From Mucidula mucida (lineage: Eukaryota > Basidiomycota > Agaricomycetes > Agaricales > Physalacriaceae): 26,440 nt of DNA. Below, piece after piece: positions 1-8,529 of the stretch (the first letter of the stretch is position 1; each line of letters opens with the position of its first letter). The translations under genes were made by a program, and so were the position numbers. Location: contig JADNYV010000471.1 in NCBI GenBank assembly GCA_015501055.1, forward strand, positions 1 through 26,440, written 5' to 3'. The notes below the pieces were generated by a model. It was not told where the DNA came from. It saw only the letters and a program-made list of their open reading frames with translations, and did not search any database.

Positions 1-28
1 AAAGTCCACGACTACCAACTAATACACA

Positions 29-1033
29 CTACTCAGCTGGGACTATGTAATGTCTAGCGAATAGATCATTTTGCATCCATATCACCTGCACGGGTTGTAT
101 AAGTATTGATGATATCGTGGCGCGGTGAAGAATTACCTTGTTAACAGCAGCAACGGCGTCCATCTTGTCCTGCATACTAAACTTCTCATCCTCTAATGAA
201 AGTATAGACGTCTGCAGGACAGTCAGAACCCATCCCAGAGTCAGAGCACAGTCCCGATCTGTAATGTATGCTTCAGACGGTGATTGATTGAAATGGATTT
301 GACGTACAAGGAACAACCAAAGGGTCTACATGTGCACGGTGCTTGAAGGGCTTCGCACCGGTGTGCATTATTCCGACTTTATCGAGATATTGGAATGTTT
401 TGATCGACGTATAGTCGGCAGTCAGAACGCGGCGGCACCATGCCTTCATGAAGATCTGCGGCACGCTGAGCTGAGTGGAGAAGGGCGACGACAGGGCACG
501 TACTTTGCGGTATACAAGTTGCGGGCTTTCGAGACCGAGATCTTCTATTCTAGTGGGCAGGTCTCCATCGAATCCGTCATTCCTCTGCATGAATATCTGT
601 TGCATTGCCTCAGCACTAGATCCCACTGGAAGGCTGGATAACATACCTGTTTCGTCACGTCAAATTCGAACAGTTTGGAATACAATCTGTCCACAGTGGG
701 AGGTATTGTGTCATATATCAATGGCCCGACTTTGTTGAGGATGTCCTGATCGTGGCGGCGGAAGCCCATGAAGTCCTTCAGGTAGGTCATACGAGTCTGC
801 ATCGACTTCCTCAAGTCCTCCGGGTCGACTTCCTGCATGTCTGGGTCCCCTTTAGGCAGCTCGGATAGGCCAGACACGGGGCACACGCCAGGCGCACCGT
901 CCGTCGCGACCGCACCAGAAACTGGGCACGTTGCAGGTTCGCTTGGATGGGGAGTAGCCTGCCCGTCCTCCGGTATAGATGGAGGAGAAGATATGGATAG
1001 GTTGTTGAGCTTGAGGGTGTCTACAGCGGCCAT
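29..1033 (-). CDS. Protoglobin (globin-sensor fold) with N-terminal CPVSG repeats
   Basis: Five exons join in frame: 1033-647, 584-504, 455-308, 258-137 and 85-29 (264 aa; introns 48-62 nt, all GT-AG). The start is the ATG at 1033, with a TATA box about 50 nt upstream. Residues from about 75 to the end read as a protoglobin: YLKDFMGFRRHD, RNDGFDG, then YLDKVGIMHTG with the likely proximal heme histidine (about H187), VPYRDCALTLGW, and the closing helix IWMQNDLFARHY. Protoglobins bind heme and O2, CO or NO; fungal roles are unsettled, and no output domain is fused here. The N-terminal 70 residues are low-complexity and carry two identical CPVSG motifs (C36, C51), resembling Cys-Pro heme-regulatory motifs. 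That the CP motifs act in heme or redox sensing is inference. No signal peptide or membrane segment is seen, so a cytosolic protein is likely. Confidence 0.85.
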
Positions 1034-1082
1034 TTGAAGTCGGTGATTGGATGGTAACGATTCCTGGCGTTGCTGCTTCAGT

Positions 1083-1089
1083 CTTTATA
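1083..1089 (-). promoter_or_regulatory. TATA box of the protoglobin gene
   Basis: The minus strand reads TATAAAG here, 50-56 nt upstream of the protoglobin ATG. Position and sequence fit a core promoter; no other element was recognised. Confidence 0.5.
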
Positions 1090-1559
1090 CGCGGTCTGGC
1101 CAACTACCTGACGGTTTCCGCCGCATATTGACCAATAGCATATGGCCAATTGTAACGTCCCGTCGTTGACCGTCTAGACCAAGGCAACATGTCATGACGG
1201 AACGGGAGGAAGTCGAGGCACATTCCAGGCGGCCTGGATTGGTCGATCGGTGATTCAACCTTAGTGTACCTCAGAGCCTCTATCGGAGTCTTGTCGTTGA
1301 GTATGCTTATTGAGCTTGTAGAAGATGATGATCTATGGCAGCTTGAGCTTAACCTCGACGTTGGATGTCCTCTACGTCGAGACTTAAACGGTGATATCCA
1401 TGAGTTGACGGAATGTCAAATATAACGTTTGGTAATAGTATCGCGATTCGCTGTACATAACAAACTCTTTGTATATCTGAGCCGTCAACGTCGCTACAAA
1501 AAAACCCCTGGTGAAAATAGAAAGCATCGGAACACACGAAAACGTTGGGAGATATGTTA
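1090..1559. other. Intergenic, no gene seen
   Basis: This stretch lies between the protoglobin promoter and the 3' end of the GPI-protein gene. Open frames here are short and show no family motif or coherent splice chain. It probably holds the upstream region of the protoglobin gene and the 3' UTR of the neighbouring minus-strand gene. Confidence 0.5.
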
Positions 1560-2439
1560 TTAGTAGAAGAAAAGGCACAGCACGGTGCTGAATACGGCAC
1601 CAACCCATACTTGAGGCTGACTGTTAGCGACGCCGTTACTGTCGCTCGAGCTGCTACTGGAGGCAGTCGACGTTGAAGTCGACGTCTTGGTAGTAGAAGT
1701 ATGCCTTGTAGTCGTTGACGTTGCAACCTCTGAGGTTGAGGTAGAGTCAGCGATGAGTGCCTCCATAGTCGAGTTGAAGGTTCCGGTCATACTGTCCATC
1801 CTGTGAAGGCTAGTGATGAGACAGGAGCAGACGGCGTAAACAATGACCTTACGTGTATTTAGCGGAGAAGGATTGCATCGCATAGCCGTTGTTATCAGAG
1901 TCGGTGAGGTTGTTAGAGTCAACACGAATGAAGCTGAGAGATAATGAGATGACTTCAAGGAGCGAAAAAAACCAGCGTACTAGCCATCACTGTCTCCGCC
2001 AATGCTAGCGTCGACCGTAAACTCGAACATTGACAGCGTAGAGACGTCGATGTCGGTACCAATGATTTGAAGGATAACCTATATGAAGCAAACATACGTT
2101 AGCAACTGAAAAGTCGGAAACACCTCCTTGGAAGAGCTCGCATAGATTGCAATATAACAAGAATCAACGACAGAAACGTACCTGCTCGGAGGTTCCGCCA
2201 ACCGCAATAGAGAACTGCGCAGCACCAAAGTCAGACAGGGCGTAGGTACCCGCACCATCGTCCTCCCAAGTGACATTGTATGGCTAACCTCCCGACATGG
2301 AAGACCCACTGACGGGGAAGGTTATCTATAAGTGCAAGCTGAGCAAAGTGATGGAGTAGTAAGAACAGCGTGAACGCACATATACGTCCGCCACAGCGGT
2401 AGACACAATGGCCAGTAATGAGAGCAGTTGACGCAGCAT
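1560..2439 (-). CDS. Kre9/Knh1-like GPI-anchored cell-surface protein with one in-frame TAG
   Basis: Five exons join in frame: 2439-2386, 2325-2182, 2078-1981, 1933-1853 and 1800-1560 (206 codons counting the internal stop). Exon 1 is a signal peptide (MLRQLLSLLAIVSTAVA). Exons 2-4 form one Kre9/Knh1-type immunoglobulin-like domain: ITFPVSGSSMSGG, PYNVTWEDDG, FIRVDSNNL, then MTGTFNSTM. A Ser/Thr-rich stalk follows, ending in a hydrophobic tail without basic residues, as in GPI-attachment signals. Family members are basidiomycete wall or surface proteins of unclear function. The oddity is a TAG at 2284-2286 (codon 32) between SMSGG and PYNVTW, where Gln (CAG) would fit by one transition. Everything downstream is open and correctly spliced, so this is a very recent null allele or a base error. 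The 103-nt intron 2079-2181 is unusually long and less certain. A paralogue with matching introns lies at 21553-22498. Confidence 0.72.
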
Positions 2440-3128
2440 TTGTTGATATTATTCGTCGATGAAAAAGAGTGGTAGATTCAAGAGAGTGAGTGATCCAAGG
2501 AGGTTCTCGATGCAGAGAAAAATGAGTTACGAGCAGAGTGAGGCCTTTTTAGCTGTTCCTAGTACGCAGTCACCAGTCAGACCGCTTGAAAAATTCTCGC
2601 TGTAGACTTAATCCATAGAGTAGGCTGCGGAGGCATTTGCAATAAAGGCGTCGTTTATTCACTGGTCCGCAGAAGTACAAGTCAAAGCACAAGTCAATTG
2701 TTCTCAGATACGGTACTGAGATATCCTGTCCATGAATATCGCAGATGTACAAGGGCGGGAGCATTCGAATTTTGGAGTGGTGCAAGTTCAAGTTCAGGTT
2801 GTCAACAAGAGCCGATCGATCGCGCCCTTGCACGTGGATTGATCAGAAATATGCCGTCGACACGCACTCTCAACTCATGCACTTGCTGAGGCTCGTCAGT
2901 TCCCAATCAGTCCCGCTAGCTAATATCTGTCTTCTGCGACGCTTTAAAAATGTCGTGGAATCACACAGAGCTTAGCGACTGGTGACCGCACACGCCCTTA
3001 CAATTATTCGCGTCTCCACCTTAAACTCCTGATATCTCATGCATGTTTCCTTTTTCCAGGGTATAACTACGACTGTAATTGTGCTCGTGAGTCCTGCCTC
3101 TGTAATGCTCTACGTACTGCTGAATGCT
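2440..3128. other. Intergenic, no gene seen
   Basis: This is the upstream region of the minus-strand GPI gene and the downstream region of the NAPE-PLD-like gene. Several short open frames of 60-87 codons overlap on both strands, but none has a recognisable motif, signal peptide or splice partner. Confidence 0.5.
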
Positions 3129-4562
3129 TCAGAAAGTCCTTGTTTCTCCAATATCACAGACATCGAATACTCCCTCCTCGATACCCTGCTTCCTGCAAGC
3201 CTCTGCGAGCAACCTGGGTGGCTCAGTAACTTCTTCGTTGGTCAACACCCATGTTCTAGGACTCGTCAGCAACACCGTTATGTGAGGTAGCAGAAGCCAA
3301 AACTCACCCCCAGTGCATCCCCAAAGCCTTCTGCGCCTTCACGTCTTGGAATATGCGAACACTATCCTGGGGCGCAGCATGCGCCGTGGACATAAACCAT
3401 CTAGGGTTGTATGCACCGATAGGTATCAACGCTAAATCAAATTGCCCAAATCGACTTCCTATTTCCTTGAAAGCTGGACATACGGGCGCAGCATCTTCGT
3501 CTTCCCCGTCCCGCACATTACGATAACCCGTGTCTCCGGCGAAGAATACTTTGGACGAACCGCTTGTCAGCACCCAGCTTGACCATAGAGTCTTAAAGTT
3601 GTCGACAAGTGTGCGTCCAGTCATATGCTGCGCTGGAGTACACGTCAACTCGAACTTCAAGCCTGAAGAAGCGTCCGTAACAGTTGCTTTCTGCCACCAA
3701 TCAAGCGTGTGGAAGTTGGATTTGGGAACGCCAATTGACCGGAAGTACCGTTCATTCCCGAGCGGAGCGAATATGTGGGGCATCCTCGCGCGTTTGAGGA
3801 GAGTGGTGATTGTATGTGTATCGAGACTGATTGAGATTGTGAGTGGTTTCTGCCGTATAACTGCATTCTACTCACTGGTCATAGTGATCATGCTGTAGGG
3901 GAATATATGTCAGCTCCGTTGGGGCAATCATGCCAGTAGGCTTACTGATATCACAATCGCATCCACTTCTGGGATTTCCTCGATCTTACAAGGTGGCTCT
4001 ACACGATTTGAAGCATGAGCCGGGCCCTGCGATTATATTTAGGCACGTACCGGTGAAACGCCTAGGACCCATCAACTGACTAGGTGAACATCGGTCACTA
4101 AACACTGGATCGAATAACACTCGTGCTCCTCGCGCGGCCCCTTCCTTCTCGGGAAGCTCCACGAAGAAACACGCGTGCCCGAGCCACGTCGCCCTGATCT
4201 TGTCGGACGCGTCTCTGCCCCAAGTAGGCTGGCGCACGGCCAGGATATTCTTTGCTGACTTCACGGACGGCATATCAAACGAGGTCATGGCCTGTTGAGG
4301 CGTGGTTTATTGATTTCAAAGATGAAGACATGCCACCACGTACGAGACCAGCATAATCGTGCATGCTATAATCACGCCAGCTTGGCCATGGGTTGCGGAA
4401 GCCATCCCCTTTGTCGTTCAGCCAGTGGCTCGGTCTTGTTTTGCGGTCAGTGATAGGATCAACAAGCACGCTGATTGGGCTCGTTTCGCGAGCTTTCGAA
4501 GAGCCGGAATGGTGGTGCCCAAAGCACTTGGAGATGATGGATGGTATCTGGTACGACGCCAT
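3129..4562 (-). CDS. NAPE-hydrolysing phospholipase D (metallo-beta-lactamase fold)
   Basis: Six exons join in frame: 4562-4344, 4291-4051, 3998-3946, 3892-3876, 3826-3308 and 3255-3129 (391 aa; the human NAPE-PLD is of similar length). The family cleaves N-acyl-phosphatidylethanolamine to N-acylethanolamine and phosphatidic acid with a di-zinc centre; the yeast relative is FMP30. In order: HWLNDKGDGFRNPWPSWRD, the first sheet with WLGHACFFVELP, the metal motif HDHYDH (residues 172-177), CTPAQHMTGR, LWSSWV, FFAGDTGY, LALIPIGAYNPRWFM, and GMHWGTWVLTNEEVTEPP. All expected metal ligands are present. The HDHYDH motif is supplied by a 17-nt micro-exon. The start at 4562 is preferred because a TATA-like ATAAAAG lies about 40 nt upstream; an in-frame ATG at 4688 would add 42 residues of unconserved sequence. 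No clear organelle signal was seen. Confidence 0.88.
3876..3892 (-). other. 17-nt micro-exon encoding the metal-binding HDHYDH
   Basis: This exon lies between a 53-nt and a 49-nt intron. It has acceptor CTACAG and donor GTGAGT, enters in phase 0 and leaves in phase 2. Five codons plus two bases give HDHYD and the start of the last His, completed by the first base of the next exon. Without it the frame shifts and the active site is lost. Confidence 0.8.
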
Positions 4563-4600
4563 GAGGGGCTTGGATGAGAAACACCTTCCATCCACACGTC

Positions 4601-4608
4601 CTTTTATC
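4601..4608 (-). promoter_or_regulatory. TATA-like element upstream of the NAPE-PLD-like gene
   Basis: The minus strand reads GATAAAAG just here, about 40 nt upstream of the ATG at 4562. It supports that start over the in-frame ATG at 4688, but the assignment rests on position only. Confidence 0.3.
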
Positions 4609-5493
4609 GACACCCATGCCGAGTCGGACGCGTTTTTCTGGTCAGGTTGTATCATTGCATATCTTTGTTTAGGAGATCGGCAGGCCATACGTAGTTTTCA
4701 CGGCATCCGATGTTTAGTTCAAACCTGCACCGCCCGAGTCGGAATCAATCGCGCACATTGAACGCCACCGTGCAGGTTGTATGCATCACAACAGTAGCTG
4801 CTGTAAGACGAGACGAGGGAAGGTCAGATTTTGGTCTTCTCATGGTGTAACAGTGACGACTGATGCTGTTCCTACCATCGTGATCACTTTCAAGCCCGGC
4901 TGCTGGTGCGCCACGCGCCTTGTCTGCTCTAGCACATTCCTTCCTGCAGTCCGATCAGGCATTGACATTAAAAGTGTCACTTCAGACAACACCCCTTGTG
5001 AATTAGAGGCGTTACCTGCACGTTTCTTTTGCCAAGTACTACATTCCGCGAGGCTCGGATGTTATTCCCCATGTCTCCGAAACGGTGACTTAAAGTTGTG
5101 TCAACATCCATAGATGCGACACTTCAGAAACGTATTGGCAGTACTGGAAGCCAAATCGGGTGTTGGTCAGTACCGGTTGCCTGTTCGTCGTGTTAACAAC
5201 ACTTGATAGTATCGCCTACATCTGTTCCCCATCACTCGTATCTTGATGTCGCGAAGATTTATGCGTAACGCTACCCAGATACTAGCCAAATGCCCTGTAT
5301 ACTAACCCGTTGGACCACTTCGGATGACAAGGTATGATCAAAATGCTATGCCTCTCCAATCGTTATATACTTTGCGCAAAATTAGTCATGCGTTCGCATA
5401 TTGGGACGAGTCATGGCAGGTGGTCGATTTGCATCTGACACGTCGCAAGAACACTGACTTTTCTGAATAGCAGGCCTTTTGTTATCTGCACTG
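4609..5493. other. Intergenic between divergent genes, no gene seen
   Basis: The region separates the minus-strand NAPE-PLD-like gene from the plus-strand membrane protein. A 110-codon ATG frame at 4781-5113 has no recognisable motif, is Cys-rich without pattern, and lacks splice partners. An upstream non-coding or signal-peptide exon of the 5494 gene may sit near 5380-5430 but could not be fixed. Confidence 0.45.
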
Positions 5494-6425
5494 ATGAGGG
5501 TTGATGACACTGACCCGCGCATCAAGTTTTCTGCTGGCTGGTCTTCCGGTGGCGTCAACGCCGAATTCAATGCCACTGCGCATGGTACGACCGTTCAGGG
5601 TGCTTCTGTGGTATTCAGCTTCTCTGGCACCCACGTCGAGGTCTATGGTACCATATATCAGCTGAATGGATCCGAGCCGGCTCCCATTTCCTCATATACG
5701 TTGGACGATTCGTCTCTAGCTACCTTCGTACCCACTCGGCAGACAGATACGCAGTATCAGCAACTTTTCTATTCCTCTCCGGTGGTAGATGATGGTGAAC
5801 ATGTCCTCACGATCACGTCTACTATCGAAGATAGCCATTTCTGGCTCGATTACTTTGCGTATTCCCCATCGGCTTCCGCATCCTCTACACCCATCGTTGA
5901 GACTGGAGGCATAACTTCACACGATGATACTTCCACCTCGTCACAATCCCCTCCCTCTCAACCCGGATCAAATAGAAATGATGCTCTTCTGGGAGCGTTG
6001 ATAGGTGCTCTTGTCGCCCTCGTTTTACTTCTGTGCGCGGTGGCCTTTGTGTATCACCGAACAAGACGACGCCAGAACTTGAAAGCAACAGCATTCGTTG
6101 TCGACCCGCCTCGTACGTGTCTTTCAGTCATCTGATAAACTGTCCTAATCAACGTCCTCTAGCTATACCTAGGCCAAGGACACGGCAGACACGCCGAAGG
6201 CCCGAGCTTTCCTTAGATGATAGACTCGCGGCGTCAGAAGCAGGACCTCTGCCTCCAATGCACAACGTGTTTGGACACGACGAGGGCGACCGAGTTAGAG
6301 CAAGTGTTGTACCTTCCACTCCATCCTCACATCAGTACCTGAGCCCAAACTCGCGTCCTGCGCTGTACTGTCAGAATGACATCGACGGCGCAATTAAAAA
6401 AGAGAAAACTAATTACTTATTGTAA
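5494..6425 (+). CDS. Single-pass membrane protein with N-terminal DDTDP/jelly-roll-like ectodomain
   Basis: Two exons, 5494-6112 and 6163-6425, join through a 50-nt intron (donor GTACGT) to give 293 aa. The start is the ATG of MRVDDTDPRIKFSAGW. This opening, and blocks such as GASVVFSFSGTHVEVYGTI, QLFYSSPVVDDGEHVLTI and FWLDYFAYSP, match a very common agaricomycete family of unknown function, whose ectodomain looks like a carbohydrate-binding-type beta sandwich (inference). A Ser/Thr-rich stalk (residues about 123-162) precedes one transmembrane helix (about 165-187) followed by the basic stop HRTRRR. The C-terminal 100 residues are cytosolic, polar and unmotifed. The expected N-out topology needs a signal sequence and none is present from this ATG. 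The frame stays open upstream to 5467 and reads LLSAL, so an extra 5' exon encoding a signal peptide is possible. Confidence 0.75.
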
Positions 6426-6458
6426 AGGGGGAACTATGCTACAATCATTACGCTACCT

Positions 6459-8294
6459 TCATACAATACTAACACTGCGCCATGGAAGACTGTCTAATAC
6501 ACGTTTGACTTCATGAAGGTGATGTTGGTGAATCACACGAAGGCTACGTGGGAGATACAGCTTCCTGATACTCAAGTCAGCCAAACAGAACGGATGAAAG
6601 AACAGAGTACACACTTTTGTTCCGTCAGTAATCAACGTCCCCCGAAGAGTATTCCAAAAGGATCGATCAGCTTCCTCCTTCCATGTTTCTCGATACTCGA
6701 GCCATTCCTGAATTGCATCGAGTGACGTCTGTTCGATGTTCTTGTGAGAAACGTTTTCGACAAAAAGGGGACTGTTCGTGAGGAGGTGAGGGCCTCCGCC
6801 AGCGTTAAGGAGGAGCGCGAGTTGCGGACAGATACGCTCGTGGGGTCTATCAACCTTATCCCAGTCATCTTTCTGACATACACCGCCACAATACGCCACC
6901 ACGCCGCATTTTGCACAGCGCTGATATCGCTTGCCCACGTCCTGAAAGCTCTTCGGGCATCCTAGCCGGCCACACTCGTTGCTGGCTCGAAGTCGGAAGA
7001 TATCCCGGCGAATGGTGTCGACCGTTGGTGGATCGTCCCTCAGACATCCGTGTAACATGCGATGCAGTTGTGACTTTTCCTCGGGCAACACCGCACTATT
7101 GAAGTGGAGGCCAAAATGCGCAAATGACCTTTGGATGCGCTGGTCGTTGGTGGGGAACTCACTTTTCCACTGCGAGTTTTCGGCAAGCTGTATCCCTTCC
7201 GATAAAATTCGGAGCATCTTTAGCTCCTCACCCATCATCCATAGCCGCATGCTGTCCCTCGACGGTGAGTCCTTCTCGATTTGCCGGAGAAACTCGGCGG
7301 AAAAGCAATGCGGATTCATATGGAGAGAGACTAGTTGCCCTTCACGAGTGGCGGTGTTAACCTTTTCGATGGTAGCTTCGAGTTGACGAACGAAGAGCTT
7401 GGAAGAGAAGACGGCTATGACGAGCTGGCGGCCACAGGTTTGGATTGCAGCCGATAAGAAACTGAGGGCTATAGGGAGTGGTAGATATAATTGCCACATG
7501 TTGACGGAGTTTACGAATGAGTCGGCACCATGGAGGAGTATGCTGTCTATACTTTGGGGCCAGTGGCGCGTGTTAGTGCCTTTGGCCACACGAGGAAGAC
7601 TGGTTGGACGGCTGGCGTCCTTGAGAACGCTCATCAAGCGTTCGAATATCTGGAAAATGAGCAGATGCGCGACGGATGGATAACAGTGGCCATGCGCTTT
7701 CCACAAACGCTCGCCAACAGCAAGAAACCCTCGCCCTTGAGACTTGCCGATGAATGAAAGGGCGTTGTTGTTGTGCATGCAAGATGATTTAGCAAGGCTG
7801 TCAAACTTTCCGAAGAGACCGCGCATGTCGCGTGTGGTTCGCGGATGGAGAAGGAATTTAAGAAGAAGCTCGCATAGGCGCGATCGTCTGGAAACTGATC
7901 TGGAGGAGAGTTCCTTGCTGTCAGGGTCCCCTAGCCCATTGAAGATGCCAGCTAGGCAACCGAGAATACAGAGGGCGCATGTTCTTGGACTGACTGGGTC
8001 GCCCAACGCATAGGTAAGAACGTTTGTGGCGAGCTCCTCGTAGTCTTCTACCTGTGAAGACTGCATCTTCACAGCCTGGGACATGTTAGCAAGAGCCAAG
8101 GTGCGGTTTTGACTAGAAGGGGAATGCCGCGTGACGTCAGGTGTACAGCATTTGATAGGAACGCAAAACGCACACAGACACTTGAAAGTCGCGAATGCTT
8201 TAGTTGAGTCGAAAAATCTCTCAAGGATGATGTATCCTTGAACGATGCTAATTCGCCACAAGTGCGTTGGAAGAGTGTCGTTGTAACACGTCAC
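6459..8294 (-). CDS. MYND-type zinc finger protein
   Basis: A single uninterrupted frame of 611 codons starts at the ATG at 8294. Residues 441-489 form a MYND finger: C441, C446, C460, C463, YC at 468-469, C473-Q474, W478, H485 and C489, with the usual YC...CQ...W spacing. MYND fingers bind two zincs and mediate protein-protein contacts. The rest (about 430 residues before and 120 after) is helical-looking and has no SET or other catalytic domain that I can recognise. This matches the architecture of the many orphan MYND proteins expanded in mushroom genomes, whose roles are unknown. It is the only intron-free gene in the window, unlike its 5- to 14-exon neighbours, which may reflect a retrocopy or lineage-specific family. 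An alternative start is M71 (ANMSQAVKM). The retrotransposon begins about 240 nt upstream of the ATG. Confidence 0.8.
   Translation of the reverse strand: MTCYNDTLPTHLWRISIVQGYIILERFFDSTKAFATFKCLCAFCVPIKCCTPDVTRHSPSSQNRTLALANMSQAVKMQSSQVEDYEELATNVLTYALGDPVSPRTCALCILGCLAGIFNGLGDPDSKELSSRSVSRRSRLCELLLKFLLHPRTTRDMRGLFGKFDSLAKSSCMHNNNALSFIGKSQGRGFLAVGERLWKAHGHCYPSVAHLLIFQIFERLMSVLKDASRPTSLPRVAKGTNTRHWPQSIDSILLHGADSFVNSVNMWQLYLPLPIALSFLSAAIQTCGRQLVIAVFSSKLFVRQLEATIEKVNTATREGQLVSLHMNPHCFSAEFLRQIEKDSPSRDSMRLWMMGEELKMLRILSEGIQLAENSQWKSEFPTNDQRIQRSFAHFGLHFNSAVLPEEKSQLHRMLHGCLRDDPPTVDTIRRDIFRLRASNECGRLGCPKSFQDVGKRYQRCAKCGVVAYCGGVCQKDDWDKVDRPHERICPQLALLLNAGGGPHLLTNSPLFVENVSHKNIEQTSLDAIQEWLEYRETWKEEADRSFWNTLRGTLITDGTKVCTLFFHPFCLADLSIRKLYLPRSLRVIHQHHLHEVKRVLDSLPWRSVSIV
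8221..8241. repeat. Perfect inverted repeat inside the MYND gene 5' end
   Basis: Arms TCAAGGAT and ATCCTTGA (8 bp each) are separated by GATGT. It falls in coding sequence for residues about 18-25 of the MYND protein. It may form a hairpin in the mRNA near the start codon; it may equally be chance. Confidence 0.3.
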
Positions 8295-8529
8295 CCGTCA
8301 TGGTACTTAATGCTATCCGGCCATGGCAGTGCTACTGTTCTCACGGAGAGAATTCAGAAGCCACACTCAAGTTGTGGGTCCAAAATCTCAGAGGAATGTA
8401 ACGATGACTGATTGATTGGATAACGACACATCTAAATACAGGAAATGGAGACCTATGTGTATTTCTAGACCCTCTTTAGGACAAACTTCTCCATGGAGGT
8501 AATGGCGAGTTATGCAGATGAGAAGATGA

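Noticed and set aside
1979..1983. Second in-frame TAG in the first GPI-protein gene
   Set aside because: The TAG spans the exon/intron junction TA|GT and disappears on splicing, giving Tyr followed by FIRVDSN.
2570..3290. Several 60-90 codon frames on both strands
   Set aside because: They overlap each other and the NAPE-PLD 3' exon and intron, lack motifs, and the best-supported coding text is on the minus strand from 3129.
4563..4688. Upstream in-frame ATG extending the NAPE-PLD-like protein by 42 residues
   Set aside because: The added sequence is unconserved in character, and a TATA-like element lies between this ATG and the preferred start; it is kept only as an alternative.
4781..5113. 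110-codon ATG frame between two divergent genes
   Set aside because: Composition is random-looking, with no signal peptide, domain or splice partner.
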